Assembly: GCF_003610355.1 (NCBI RefSeq)
Contig: NZ_RAPY01000009.1
Location: forward strand, 1 to 64,000
Direction: 5' to 3'
DNA length: 64,000 bases
DNA from: Sphingobacterium detergens
Lineage (GTDB): Bacteria; Bacteroidota; Bacteroidia; Sphingobacteriales; Sphingobacteriaceae
The position numbers were made by a program, and so were the translations under genes. This document shows positions 1-8,473 of the stretch, piece after piece (the first letter of the stretch is position 1; each line of letters begins with the position of its first letter). Under the pieces are notes generated by a model, which saw only the letters and a program-made list of their open reading frames with translations, was not told where the DNA came from and made no database searches.

Positions 1-27
1 AACAGGTGGGAGAGTAGGTCGGTGCCT
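1..27 (+). rRNA. rrf: 5S ribosomal RNA, 3' end only
   Basis: The first bases carry the conserved 3' portion of bacterial 5S rRNA (GGTGGGAGAGTAGGTCGGTG followed by CC), directly followed by a T-run and a terminator hairpin. Only the last quarter or less of the molecule is in the window, so an rRNA operon must end here on the + strand. The exact 3' end is uncertain by a few bases. Confidence 0.85.
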
Positions 28-38
28 TTTTTTACACG

Positions 39-74
39 GAAGCCCTTGCTGGAAACAGTCAAGGGCTTCTTTCG
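39..74 (+). terminator. rRNA operon terminator
   Basis: A perfect 10-bp stem (GAAGCCCTTG at 39-48 with CAAGGGCTTC at 60-69) is followed by TTTCGTTT. The loop can form a further CTG/CAG pairing. It lies just after the 5S rRNA. From here to the promoter at 359 (about 285 bases) I see no convincing gene; the open frame across 22-315 has no family features. Confidence 0.8.
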
Positions 75-358
75 TTTACATACTTCCCAAAAGGTATCCA
101 TTTGGATACTTTCCAAAGGACAACTGCTCTGGCCCAAAAGCCACACAAAGGATCCACTCTCAAAAGTCTACAGGGATCCAGCTACGCAACCGTACTATCC
201 GTACAGATCTGTATGGTATTGCTTTAAGGTATTACGCTACTACCTTGTAATATATTTCCCAGCGATTACTGGCCCCGCCAAGACGAAAATGACAGAAGAA
301 TGGACGATGTTATAACGCTTTGTTCCTGAGTAGTAATCTATTTATGGTTTTTATTGAG

Positions 359-366
359 TAACTTTG
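359..366 (+). promoter_or_regulatory. -7 promoter element for yhcC-like gene
   Basis: TAACTTTG matches the Bacteroidota -7 consensus TAnnTTTG. Only 7 nt separate it from the ATG at 374, so the transcript should begin at or within a few bases of the start codon. No clear TTG -33 box is seen. Confidence 0.6.
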
Positions 367-373
367 CGGCGCA

Positions 374-1315
374 ATGGGTACATTATTGGATAACGGAATT
401 AAGCCGTATAATCATTACGGCGCTTATTTAAAGCAAAAATATAACGGACAGAAAGTATTTAAAGTGATTGTCGATGGCAATTTCACTTGTCCCAATAGAG
501 ATGGCAGCAAGGGCTATGGTGGGTGTACTTACTGTAATGTGGATTCTTTTACACCCGATACTGCGCGAAAAATTCCTTCTATACGTGAACAGGTGGAGTC
601 GGGAATTGAACGCGCACGTAACAGCTATGGTGCAGAAAAATTTATTATTTATTTCCAACCCAATACCAATACGTATGCGCCAACACATTTGCTGAAAATG
701 ATGTACGACGAAGCGTTAAGCATAGATCCCGAAAATACACTAGGTCTTTCTGTGGGTACACGTCCAGATTGTTTGGACTTTGAAAAAATTGCATTGTTGG
801 AATCTTATACTGATCGTTATGATGTAGATTTGGAAATGGGAATGGAATCGATTTATAATGACACCTTGGAAAGGATCAATAGAGGTTGCTCGCACGATGA
901 ATTCATTACAGCTATGGATATGTTAAAGGATACACCTTTAGAGCTTTGTGTGCATACTATTTTCGGATTTCCATGGGAGACTGAAGAGATGATGTTAAAA
1001 TACGCTGATGAGATTAATCGGTTTCCACAGATTAAGTTCGTTAAATTGCACCATTTACATATTGTGGAAGGTTCAATTATGGGCGTAAAATATAAGCGTG
1101 AACCTTTTGAATTGTTCTCTATGGAAGGTTATACGGACTTCCTTTCAAAATTTATTCCACGTTTGCGCTCTGATTTGATTATTCAACGTATTTTTGGTAT
1201 CGCAGACAAAGAGCTATTGATAGCGCCAAATTGGGGATTGCCCAAGTCAGGGATTCAAACTTATATTGACAAAGGTTTGGAAGCTCGGAAAGTCCTTCAG
1301 GGTAGTCTCTGTTAA
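374..1315 (+). CDS. yhcC: TIGR01212-family radical SAM protein (YhcC-like)
   Basis: A 313-residue protein with the family's cysteine signature: C39 in TCPNRDG, then GGCTYC giving C51 and C54, which would hold a [4Fe-4S] cluster that cleaves S-adenosylmethionine. The length and the tail, ending in a short helical segment, fit the YhcC/TIGR01212 family of Elp3-like radical SAM enzymes. The substrate of this family is not established to my knowledge. The gene stands alone: its promoter lies directly upstream and a strong hairpin follows at 1398. The ATG at 374 is supported by the promoter spacing and by alignment of the N-terminus with the family as I remember it. Confidence 0.88.
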   Translation: MGTLLDNGIKPYNHYGAYLKQKYNGQKVFKVIVDGNFTCPNRDGSKGYGGCTYCNVDSFTPDTARKIPSIREQVESGIERARNSYGAEKFIIYFQPNTNTYAPTHLLKMMYDEALSIDPENTLGLSVGTRPDCLDFEKIALLESYTDRYDVDLEMGMESIYNDTLERINRGCSHDEFITAMDMLKDTPLELCVHTIFGFPWETEEMMLKYADEINRFPQIKFVKLHHLHIVEGSIMGVKYKREPFELFSMEGYTDFLSKFIPRLRSDLIIQRIFGIADKELLIAPNWGLPKSGIQTYIDKGLEARKVLQGSLC

Positions 1316-1397
1316 CTTTATGAATAGACCTTCAGATTGAAAAAGATAGTTCATTTCTACGATTCTATAAGACTACTGGAATTGATATAGTATAAAT

Positions 1398-1433
1398 AAA
1401 TACGGCTTCCCTAAGGAAGCCGTATTTATTTTA
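1398..1433. terminator. Bidirectional terminator between convergent genes
   Basis: A perfect 13-bp stem (AAATACGGCTTCC / GGAAGCCGTATTT) with a CTAA loop and A/T-rich flanks on both sides. It can end yhcC on + and the MazG-like gene on -. Confidence 0.85.
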
Positions 1434-1452
1434 TGTTGTACTGTAAGTCAAA

Positions 1453-1920
1453 TTATCCTTCGACAATGGATTTCAGATCTGCTGGAGAATAATTAATAGA
1501 CTTTAGTGTTTTATTGTCAGCCGTTCTAAAAACCAGAAATTTTCCATCAACTTCTTTATAGTAAGATTCTACTCCTTTAAGTTTGTAATGCTCTTGAGTG
1601 GCGATTGCCTCTGCTTCGTCATTGCAAGCCTTACTCATATTAGAACGTTGCACTTCATCAAAAAGTGCTGAAAATTTATCTTTTAAACCAAATTCAAGAA
1701 CTGCTCCAGCGAGGACGTATTGAATGTCACATAAGGCATCTGCAATTTCCACAAGATCTTTATCTTGGATAGCTTCTTCTAATTCTTTTAATTCCTCAGC
1801 TATCAACGAAACCCGTAATGCACATCTTTGCTCAGAAGGAATTGTGGGTGTATCTAGGATCGGATGCTGGAATGTTTTATGGAATTCCGCTACGGACGAA
1901 AGTGTTTTTGGATCAGTCAT
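1453..1920 (-). CDS. MazG/PRA-PH-like nucleotide pyrophosphohydrolase
   Basis: A 155-residue, mainly helical protein with the metal-binding pattern of all-alpha NTP pyrophosphatases: E42, E43 and E46 in AEELKELEEA, then E58 and D61 in DLVEIADALCD. Enzymes of this fold (MazG, HisE, dUTPase-like) hydrolyse nucleoside triphosphates or phosphoribosyl-ATP to the monophosphate and pyrophosphate using Mg2+. About 60 C-terminal residues extend beyond the core helices. No his gene is nearby, so house-cleaning of non-canonical nucleotides is likelier than histidine synthesis, but the substrate cannot be read from sequence. It is a single gene with its own -7 element at 1957-1964. Confidence 0.75.
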   Translation of the reverse strand: MTDPKTLSSVAEFHKTFQHPILDTPTIPSEQRCALRVSLIAEELKELEEAIQDKDLVEIADALCDIQYVLAGAVLEFGLKDKFSALFDEVQRSNMSKACNDEAEAIATQEHYKLKGVESYYKEVDGKFLVFRTADNKTLKSINYSPADLKSIVEG

Positions 1921-1956
1921 ATTCTTTTATTTTTTATACTCTTCTTATCTCAGGTG

Positions 1957-1964
1957 CAAATATA
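1957..1964 (-). promoter_or_regulatory. -7 promoter element for the MazG-like gene
   Basis: On the - strand this reads TATATTTG, a full TAnnTTTG match, 36 nt before the ATG at 1920. It sits right beside the terminator of the upstream gene. Confidence 0.55.
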
Positions 1965-1967
1965 AAA

Positions 1968-2006
1968 AATAAAGGACGGTTAACTGAATGACCGTCCTTT
2001 ATTTTA
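1968..2006 (-). terminator. Terminator of the pseudouridine synthase gene
   Basis: A perfect 13-bp stem (AATAAAGGACGGT / ACCGTCCTTTATT) with a 10-nt loop. Read on -, the second arm is followed by T-rich sequence. It separates the pseudouridine synthase from the downstream MazG-like gene. Confidence 0.8.
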
Positions 2007-2025
2007 TTTATCAAATGAGATTTGA

Positions 2026-3654
2026 TTAGATCAGATGTTTCAATTGAACAATTTCTCTTTCTTCTAAATATCTCCAACGTCCGCGTGGTAAATCCTTTTT
2101 CGTCAAGTTAGCATATACGACACGATCTAACTTCACAACTTCATAACCAAGAGATTCGAAAATACGACGTACGATACGATTTTTGCCAGAGTGGATCTGG
2201 ATCCCTATCTCTCTTTTAGAACCGCCTTGTACATAGCTTAAATCATCCGGTTTGATTACGCCGTCTTCTAATTCAATACCAAAATTAATCTTGTTGAAAT
2301 CTCCTTGCGTAAGACTTTTGTTAAGCTCTATATTGTATATTTTGCTGATGCTATTACGGGGGTGAGAAAGTTTTTCCGCAAGGTTGCCATCGTTTGTCAT
2401 CAAAAGTAATCCGGTCGTGTTTCTGTCAAGACGTCCTACTGGATAGATGCGTTCTTTGGTTGCTTTGGATACAAGTTCCATTACAGTATGACGTTCCTGA
2501 GGATCATCTGTCGTTGTAATGTAGTCTTTTGGTTTATTAAGTAAAACATAAACCATCTTCTCACGCTTTAAACGCTCGTTGTTGTAACGGATTTCGTCTG
2601 TAGCTGGATCAACTTTGGTACCTAATTCAGTAACAGCCTCACCATTTACCCATATTACACCTGCAGCAATTAATTCGTCTGCTTTACGTCTTGAGCAAAT
2701 ACCTGCATTGGCAATATAACGGTTTAAACGTATTAAGCCGTCATCTTCTGCTGACGTTTCGGCTTTCTTCTTAGGACGTTTGGTGTATTGCTTATCGTCA
2801 AAACTCTTGTTTTCATCAAAGTTTCTGCTTCTATCTCCATCGAATTTTCTATTAGATGGTTTATCAAAGCTTCTGCTGCGATTGTTTGAGGAACGGTCAT
2901 CCTTATCGAAACGCTTGAAGGAATCTCTTTTATCAAAAGAGCCTTCTTTTCTGTCAAAAGATCTTGATGAATCATTTCTGTCAGAGCGTTTGAAACTATC
3001 TCTTTTATCAAAAGAGCCTTCTTTTCTGTCAAAAGATCTTGATGAATCATTTCTGTCAGAGCGTTTGAAACTATCTCTTTTATCAAATGAACCTTCTTTT
3101 CTGTCGAACGATCTTGATGAATCATTTCTGTCAGAGCGTTTGAAGCTATCTCTTTTATCAAAAGAACCTTCTTTTCTGTCGAACGATCTTGATGAATCAT
3201 TTCTATCGGAACGCTTGAAGCTATCTCTTTTATCGAATGAACGAGAAGAGTCGTTTCTGTCAGAACGTTTGAAATTATCTTTTTTATCAAAAGAACGCTC
3301 AGATTTATCAAATTTGTTGAATGAATCTCTTTTGTCAAAAGATCTAGAAGAATCATTTTTATCAAATGAACGGCCACCTCTGTTGAAAGGCTTGTCTGAA
3401 TTATCTTTTGAACGGAAGGAGTTGCTTTCTCCTCTAAAGGATGGTTTGTCTGCGTATTTATTAGATCCAAATGATCTATTCTCGCGGTTGTCATCTTTTC
3501 TGAAAGAACCTCTTTCAGATTGGTCCTTTGAACCAAATGACGATTTTTTACCGAAACTATTATTCTTGTCGCCTCTAGATTTGAAGCTATCTGAGTTGCC
3601 CCGTGACTTTCTGGAGTTGTCATCACGACTGTTCCTTTTATTGCTGAATGGCAT
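2026..3654 (-). CDS. RsuA/RluB-family pseudouridine synthase with long repeat-rich N-terminal tail
   Basis: A 542-residue protein. Residues 1-300 are a charged, low-complexity tail rich in Ser, Arg, Asp, Lys and Phe. An S4 RNA-binding domain runs from about 307 to 355, followed by the RsuA-type catalytic domain with the invariant aspartate D410 in GRLDRNTTG. Such enzymes convert a specific uridine in 16S or 23S rRNA to pseudouridine; RluB-like action on 23S rRNA is likeliest but not proven. The tail contains 25-residue repeats built from SFDKRDSFKRSDRNDSS and SFDRKEG, which mirror a 75-bp DNA repeat at 2926-3279. Bacterial homologues without the tail are about 240 residues. The tail is probably disordered and may bind RNA. 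The promoter is at 3679-3686. Confidence 0.9.
   Translation of the reverse strand: MPFSNKRNSRDDNSRKSRGNSDSFKSRGDKNNSFGKKSSFGSKDQSERGSFRKDDNRENRSFGSNKYADKPSFRGESNSFRSKDNSDKPFNRGGRSFDKNDSSRSFDKRDSFNKFDKSERSFDKKDNFKRSDRNDSSRSFDKRDSFKRSDRNDSSRSFDRKEGSFDKRDSFKRSDRNDSSRSFDRKEGSFDKRDSFKRSDRNDSSRSFDRKEGSFDKRDSFKRSDRNDSSRSFDRKEGSFDKRDSFKRFDKDDRSSNNRSRSFDKPSNRKFDGDRSRNFDENKSFDDKQYTKRPKKKAETSAEDDGLIRLNRYIANAGICSRRKADELIAAGVIWVNGEAVTELGTKVDPATDEIRYNNERLKREKMVYVLLNKPKDYITTTDDPQERHTVMELVSKATKERIYPVGRLDRNTTGLLLMTNDGNLAEKLSHPRNSISKIYNIELNKSLTQGDFNKINFGIELEDGVIKPDDLSYVQGGSKREIGIQIHSGKNRIVRRIFESLGYEVVKLDRVVYANLTKKDLPRGRWRYLEEREIVQLKHLI
2926..3279 (-). repeat. 75-bp in-frame tandem repeat in the pseudouridine synthase gene
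   Basis: Four complete 75-bp copies lie at 2926-3000, 3001-3075, 3076-3150 and 3151-3225, followed by a 54-bp copy (3226-3279) lacking seven codons. The first two copies are almost identical; the later ones differ by scattered, mostly silent changes such as TCAAAAGA versus TCGAACGA. The unit is a multiple of three, so copy-number change keeps the frame. Confidence 0.95.
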
Positions 3655-3678
3655 TGTGTTTTGCTAAAATGTGAACTG

Positions 3679-3686
3679 CAAAGTTA
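3679..3686 (-). promoter_or_regulatory. -7 promoter element for the pseudouridine synthase gene
   Basis: Reads TAACTTTG on the - strand, a full match to TAnnTTTG, 24 nt before the ATG. Confidence 0.6.
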
Positions 3687-3794
3687 GGCATAATTTTGGG
3701 TTTTGCGAAAAAATCCTTATCTTTTTGTCTTTTCTTGCATTTGCACAATGTGAACGTGAAAAAATGCCCTTTAAAACAGCTGTAACGTAACTAT

Positions 3795-3825
3795 TTGTTT
3801 TTTAAATAAATACTGTTTATCTTTG
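3795..3825 (+). promoter_or_regulatory. Promoter of the lytic transglycosylase gene
   Basis: A TTG at 3795-3797 and TATCTTTG at 3818-3825 are separated by 20 bp, the arrangement expected for a Bacteroidota housekeeping sigma promoter. The ATG is at 3897, giving a leader of roughly 65 nt. Confidence 0.7.
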
Positions 3826-3896
3826 TCCCCTCGAATTTGAACCAAGCTATTTTTTGATCGATTTGACTCGTGGATAGGATAGCATTAAGGGAGTGA

Positions 3897-4709
3897 ATGA
3901 TAAGAAAGAAAGTATTATGTAGTAGTTTGATTTTGTTTGCTTTATTGCTGTCAAAATTATACTCAACCCCACACAACAACACTTCTGGCAGCGATAAGAT
4001 CGTAGCAGCGAAGTTAGTCGAAATTCCAACTCATCATGGAGGCGACGAAGAGAAAAAAGAAAAAAGCAATTCTTTTGAATCTTACCTGAGTTCATTGACA
4101 TTTGCTGAAGATTCATTGCCGATGGATCGTCCATTAGTGGAAAGCAAATTGCGCAAGTTCTTCAGTAGATTTTCATTTAAAAAAACAGGATCGTATGATA
4201 TGCATAAAAAGGCAGAGACCTATTTGCCTATGATCGCCAAGATCCTGAAATCACATGGTATTCCCGAAGATTTTAAGTACATCCCACTGGTTGAAAGTGG
4301 CCTAAGCAAGGCTGTTGTTTCATCAAAAGGGGCGGGAGGTTATTGGCAATTTATGCCAGCAACAGCTCGTTTGTATGGCTTAAGAGTCAATGGCACTGTA
4401 GATGATCGAAAAGATCTAGTGAAATCCACTCATGCAGCAGCACGCTATTTAAAATATCTTTACGCTCAATTTGGTAATTGGACTTTAGTGGCGGCGGCAT
4501 ACAATGTCGGCGATGGTAGTTTAAAAGGTTCAATGAGAAGGCAGAAGAAGGATGATTATTTTGCTTTGAAGCTGAACAATGAGACTGGATCTTACGTGTA
4601 TAAATTAGTTTCGATGAAGGAGATTATCGAACATCCACAGAAGCACGGTTATTCACGATATGCGGACAAAGACACTGAGGCGCTGGACAGAGAGCCGAAT
4701 ATGCTCTAG
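3897..4709 (+). CDS. Lytic murein transglycosylase (SLT domain, MltD-like)
   Basis: A 270-residue exported protein with an N-terminal hydrophobic segment (about residues 5-22) that serves as a signal peptide or anchor. From about residue 105 there is an SLT/lysozyme-like domain: catalytic E133 in IPLVESGLS, then GAGGYWQFMPATA, and AAYNVGDGS near residue 200. Such enzymes cleave the MurNAc-GlcNAc bond of peptidoglycan with formation of the 1,6-anhydro end. Unlike E. coli MltD it has no C-terminal LysM repeats, because the protein ends soon after the SLT domain. It stands alone, with its own promoter and a bidirectional terminator after it. Confidence 0.88.
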   Translation: MIRKKVLCSSLILFALLLSKLYSTPHNNTSGSDKIVAAKLVEIPTHHGGDEEKKEKSNSFESYLSSLTFAEDSLPMDRPLVESKLRKFFSRFSFKKTGSYDMHKKAETYLPMIAKILKSHGIPEDFKYIPLVESGLSKAVVSSKGAGGYWQFMPATARLYGLRVNGTVDDRKDLVKSTHAAARYLKYLYAQFGNWTLVAAAYNVGDGSLKGSMRRQKKDDYFALKLNNETGSYVYKLVSMKEIIEHPQKHGYSRYADKDTEALDREPNML

Positions 4710-4728
4710 ATAGAAAGCAATCATGAAC

Positions 4729-4765
4729 AAAAAAAGGATTTCCCATTGAGAAATCCTTTTTTTGT
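4729..4765. terminator. Bidirectional terminator
   Basis: The sequence ACAAAAAAAGGATTTC pairs with GAAATCCTTTTTTTGT around a short loop. The T-runs on both strands serve the convergent transglycosylase and ftsK-lolA units. Confidence 0.85.
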
Positions 4766-4809
4766 TAGTCTTATTTAGCCGGGGAGTTGATCCATCAAAA
4801 AGGCAGACC

Positions 4810-5460
4810 TTATCTTAGGTCGACAATATCAAATCCGCTGTAGTTACTTTTATTAAAAGTAAAAAAGTTGGACGCAATGGCCTTGTTTCCTTCCTGTGCA
4901 TTCAAGGTGTAGGTATAACGATTACCGCTCTTATCAAAGATAGTCGTGTCGTAGATCAAATTATTCACTTTATTGATCCGCAACTTAATTTTGGAATAAT
5001 TCTTTTTGCTATCAACTGGTGTTAACTCCACAACACTCAAACTCATTCCTTTTACTTTTTCTGTACCTGCTAGCGCATATTTAAAGCCCGAGGTATAGAA
5101 TGAAAAAATATTTGTCGGGTTGATCTCATTCGTTGAGTTACTCGCCTCGGATATCTCGACTTCTTTTTCTGCTTTCATAATATTCCATTGTGTTTTGGAA
5201 TCTGAAATTAGAATTTGATTTTTGGTATTGACATGGTATTTATTATTTGCCTTGTCAAGATACAAGGTTCCCGCATCTGAATGCGAACTTCCATTTGCTT
5301 GTTTTATGTCCAAGGTAAAACCAGCTTGTATTGTCTTATATCCGTTATATTTTTGACTTACTTTATTGAGTAATGCTTTTGCAGCATCATTTTGTGCATA
5401 GCTATATTGACTCATTGTGAGAAGCAACAAGCTTAGCACTAACCATAGTTGTTTTTTCAT
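4810..5460 (-). CDS. lolA: LolA-like periplasmic lipoprotein carrier protein
   Basis: A 216-residue protein with a signal peptide (MKKQLWLVLSLLLLTMSQYSYAQ) and a beta-rich body of the LolA/LolB fold, starting with the typical helix AAKALLNKVSQKYNGYKTIQAGF. LolA carries outer-membrane lipoproteins across the periplasm from the LolCDE release complex. Its start is one base after the stop of ftsK, the same ftsK-lolA order as in E. coli, which supports the assignment. Bacteroidota generally lack a recognisable LolB. Confidence 0.85.
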   Translation of the reverse strand: MKKQLWLVLSLLLLTMSQYSYAQNDAAKALLNKVSQKYNGYKTIQAGFTLDIKQANGSSHSDAGTLYLDKANNKYHVNTKNQILISDSKTQWNIMKAEKEVEISEASNSTNEINPTNIFSFYTSGFKYALAGTEKVKGMSLSVVELTPVDSKKNYSKIKLRINKVNNLIYDTTIFDKSGNRYTYTLNAQEGNKAIASNFFTFNKSNYSGFDIVDLR

Positions 5461-5461
5461 G

Positions 5462-8212
5462 TTAATTGTTTCTTAATGTCTCCAAATACTGTTCTAATGA
5501 ATATTCATCTGGATAAAGAACTTCACGTGCTTTACTTCCTTCAAATGGGCCGACAATTCCTGCGGCTTCCAATTGATCGATGATTCGTCCAGCTCTATTA
5601 TAACCCAGTTTCAATTTACGTTGGATTAAAGATGTAGAACCTTGTTGATGCATGACAATCAAACGAGCAGCGTCTTCAAACAATTGGTCGCGATCTTTTG
5701 GATCAAAATCTACGCTACCTGAACCCTCTCCGTTTTCATCTACGTATTCTGGGAGCATAAATGCCGATGGATAACCACGTTGTGCTCCGATATAATCGGA
5801 GATCTGTTCAACTTCTGGTGTATCGACAAATGCACACTGAATACGTATCAAATCACTTCCGGTTGCCAGCAGCATATCCCCACGACCAATTAACTGATCT
5901 GCTCCGCCGGTATCTAAGATAGTTCGCGAGTCTACTTTTGATAACACACGGAAAGCAAGACGTGCTGGGAAGTTGGCTTTGATTGTACCTGTAATGATAT
6001 TGACTGAAGGACGTTGGGTCGCAATGACCAAGTGAATTCCTACAGCACGGGCCAACTGGGCCAGTCGCGCAATAGGGGTTTCTACTTCTTTTCCGGCAGT
6101 CATCATCAAATCGGCAAACTCATCAACAATAAGAACGATATATGGTAAGAATCGATGACCCTCCTCAGGGTTTAATCTGCGATTGATAAATTTTGCATTA
6201 TATTCCTTTAAATTACGAACCTGTGCATTTTTTAACAGGTCATAACGCTGATCCATCTCGATACAAAGTGAATTTAAGGTATTGATAACCTTTTTTGTAT
6301 CGGTAATGATCGCTTCTTCCTCATCAGGTAGTTTGGCCAAGAAATGACGTTCAACTTTTTTGAATAGGGAAAGTTCAACTTTTTTAGGATCGACAAGCAC
6401 GAATTTGAGCTCAGCAGGATGCTTTTTATACAATAATGACGTTAAAATCGCATTGATACCAACGGATTTACCCTGACCTGTGGCACCTGCAACCAGAAGA
6501 TGGGGCATCTTTGCTAAATCGGCAATATAGACCTCATTAGAAATCGTTTTTCCCAATGCAATTGGTAGATCCATATCTGTTTTTTGGAACTTTTCAGTAG
6601 CCAAAACAGATCGCATGGATACCATTTCTGGACTCGAATTTGGAACTTCAATACCGATTGTTCCTTTACCCGGCATTGGTGCAATAATCCGAATTCCAAG
6701 TGCCGCAAGGCTTAAGGCAATGTCATCTTCCAGATTTTTGATTTTTGAAATCCGTACACCTGGCTTCGGTATAATCTCATATAAGGTAACTGTAGGGCCG
6801 ATTGTTGCTTTTATGCTTTCAATCTCAATGCTATAGTTTCTAAGTGTATCAACAATTTTGTTTTTGTTTGCTTCAAGTTCATGCTGATTGATGGTAATTT
6901 TACCACTTCCATAATCTCGTAATAGGTCGAGCGTGGGGTGTTGATAGCCCGATAAGTCCAATTTGGGGTCATATTGACCAAATTGAGCAACGAGGTCGCT
7001 CGCTGTAATTTCTTTTTCTTCTTTGATGTCTTCGACAACCAAACCAGGTACTATGGTAACGTCAACAGGGAGCTCTGGCTCGGGTTGAGGGGTAATGGTT
7101 ATAGCTGGACTGTAGTTTTCCTGAATACTTGGGCTATTTAGTTCTTCCGCATCTTCTTCCTCTGGCTGATCAATGGTAAAACTAATGGAAGGCGTACTCT
7201 CTGTACGTTCCAAAGGACTGTCATCAAAGGTAAGTACAACCTTGTCCTTTGGATCTATTTGTACTTCTGGTATTGGATGATGTGTAAATGCAGGGCGCTC
7301 AAGCTCTTCTTTTAGATCTTTCTCCCGATTGGATTGAAATCTTTCATTTATTGAAGTTGGTCGTTGGAAAGATTCTCTGACGGATTGTATAGAATCATCC
7401 TCTACATGGACTTTGGTTCTTAGGTTATTAGCAGTATAGGAATCTTCGTCATCTTCATCCTCTAGATCTTCAGATAAAGATTTAGATTTTCGATTGCTGA
7501 ATAATACAAATTTAAAATCCAAGTTGTACAATAGTATCAATGTAGTTAGGTAAGCAAATGCTAAAATACAACCCACACCGACAATCCCAACTTGTGCTTC
7601 CAATAGCTTATTGGTCCAAAAACCAAATTTGCCTTCCAACATGTGGGGCGTATCTGCCATAAATCCATGTAAAAATCCCAATGTTACAGAAATAAAGACA
7701 ATCGCTACAAATGAATAAACTACCGTACGGTATAATGGAAGCAGGGATTTTTTGAATAATAGACGATAGCCTAAAATGAATAATACCGGAATAAAAAGGA
7801 AAGCGGCAACACCAAACCATTCATACATAAATTGGTTGGCCAGTAATGCACCGAATTTCCCTAATTTATTATCAACGACCGGTAATTCGACAGCCTCATC
7901 ATGAATTTCTTCGGAAGAACTAAAAAGGGTTCCCCAACCGCCATTTGTTTTGGCGATATAACTTTGGTCATCTTCCCATGTAAAAAGATAAGAGACAAAA
8001 GCAGTGGCAAAAGCCAACGAGAGTACAATCAACAAAATTCCTAGAATTTTGACAGTCTTCTGTTGTGCATCTGAATAATCCCTAGGGACACTGGTTGTTT
8101 GACTTTTTTCTTTTTTAAATGTTGCCGATTCTTTTGACGGGGCACGCTTGCCAGAAACTGAATTTCCTGCCTGCCTAAATGTATTTCCTTTATTTGACAT
8201 TGAAAAGCTCAC
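5462..8212 (-). CDS. ftsK: DNA translocase FtsK/SpoIIIE
   Basis: A 916-residue protein with about four N-terminal membrane segments (within residues 50-235), an acidic, proline-rich linker of about 200 residues, the RecA-like motor with Walker A GATGQGKSV near residue 574 and Walker B VLIVDEFADLM, and a C-terminal winged-helix gamma domain (GSTSLIQRKLKLGYNRAGRI). FtsK pumps chromosome ends through the division septum and positions dif for XerCD recombination; the gamma domain reads KOPS-type sequences. It heads an operon with lolA. A -7 element lies at 8227-8234. Confidence 0.95.
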   Translation of the reverse strand: MSFSMSNKGNTFRQAGNSVSGKRAPSKESATFKKEKSQTTSVPRDYSDAQQKTVKILGILLIVLSLAFATAFVSYLFTWEDDQSYIAKTNGGWGTLFSSSEEIHDEAVELPVVDNKLGKFGALLANQFMYEWFGVAAFLFIPVLFILGYRLLFKKSLLPLYRTVVYSFVAIVFISVTLGFLHGFMADTPHMLEGKFGFWTNKLLEAQVGIVGVGCILAFAYLTTLILLYNLDFKFVLFSNRKSKSLSEDLEDEDDEDSYTANNLRTKVHVEDDSIQSVRESFQRPTSINERFQSNREKDLKEELERPAFTHHPIPEVQIDPKDKVVLTFDDSPLERTESTPSISFTIDQPEEEDAEELNSPSIQENYSPAITITPQPEPELPVDVTIVPGLVVEDIKEEKEITASDLVAQFGQYDPKLDLSGYQHPTLDLLRDYGSGKITINQHELEANKNKIVDTLRNYSIEIESIKATIGPTVTLYEIIPKPGVRISKIKNLEDDIALSLAALGIRIIAPMPGKGTIGIEVPNSSPEMVSMRSVLATEKFQKTDMDLPIALGKTISNEVYIADLAKMPHLLVAGATGQGKSVGINAILTSLLYKKHPAELKFVLVDPKKVELSLFKKVERHFLAKLPDEEEAIITDTKKVINTLNSLCIEMDQRYDLLKNAQVRNLKEYNAKFINRRLNPEEGHRFLPYIVLIVDEFADLMMTAGKEVETPIARLAQLARAVGIHLVIATQRPSVNIITGTIKANFPARLAFRVLSKVDSRTILDTGGADQLIGRGDMLLATGSDLIRIQCAFVDTPEVEQISDYIGAQRGYPSAFMLPEYVDENGEGSGSVDFDPKDRDQLFEDAARLIVMHQQGSTSLIQRKLKLGYNRAGRIIDQLEAAGIVGPFEGSKAREVLYPDEYSLEQYLETLRNN

Positions 8213-8226
8213 AATTATACTGCTTA

Positions 8227-8234
8227 CAAACTTA
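8227..8234 (-). promoter_or_regulatory. -7 promoter element for ftsK-lolA
   Basis: Reads TAAGTTTG on -, 14 nt before the ftsK ATG at 8212, implying a very short leader. No TTG is seen at the -33 spacing. Confidence 0.5.
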
Positions 8235-8473
8235 GTTATTTTGATAGTATTTTGAAGATCATGAACACTATTATTTTAAGTTTGTAATTTTTTCATAAAC
8301 GAATAATTTCAGATAGGCTATTAAATAAATAATAGCAATTGTAACTAGCAAATACTATGCCCTGAGAAGACATTTTTGGAAAGATTGAGCTAAGTGGATC
8401 AGAATACTGTGGTTTTCTCTGTCTTTTACAGTTAAAGTAAATTATGTAGTTTTACTGATCAAATTAAGGCATT

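Noticed and set aside
22..315. 97-codon open frame after the 5S rRNA
   Set aside because: It begins inside the 5S rRNA and runs through the rRNA terminator; the peptide has no family features, and no promoter or start context supports it.
75..358. Possible tRNA gene downstream of the rRNA operon
   Set aside because: No cloverleaf with a GTTCRA T-arm and matching acceptor stem could be read in either strand.
2926..3279. Possible CRISPR array
   Set aside because: The repeats are directly adjacent without spacers, 75 bp long, in frame and coding, and no cas gene is near.
2733..3667. Two long open frames overlapping the pseudouridine synthase gene (one on each strand)
   Set aside because: They are by-products of the 75-bp repeats; the real frame has the S4 and catalytic domains, while these give only low-complexity repeats.
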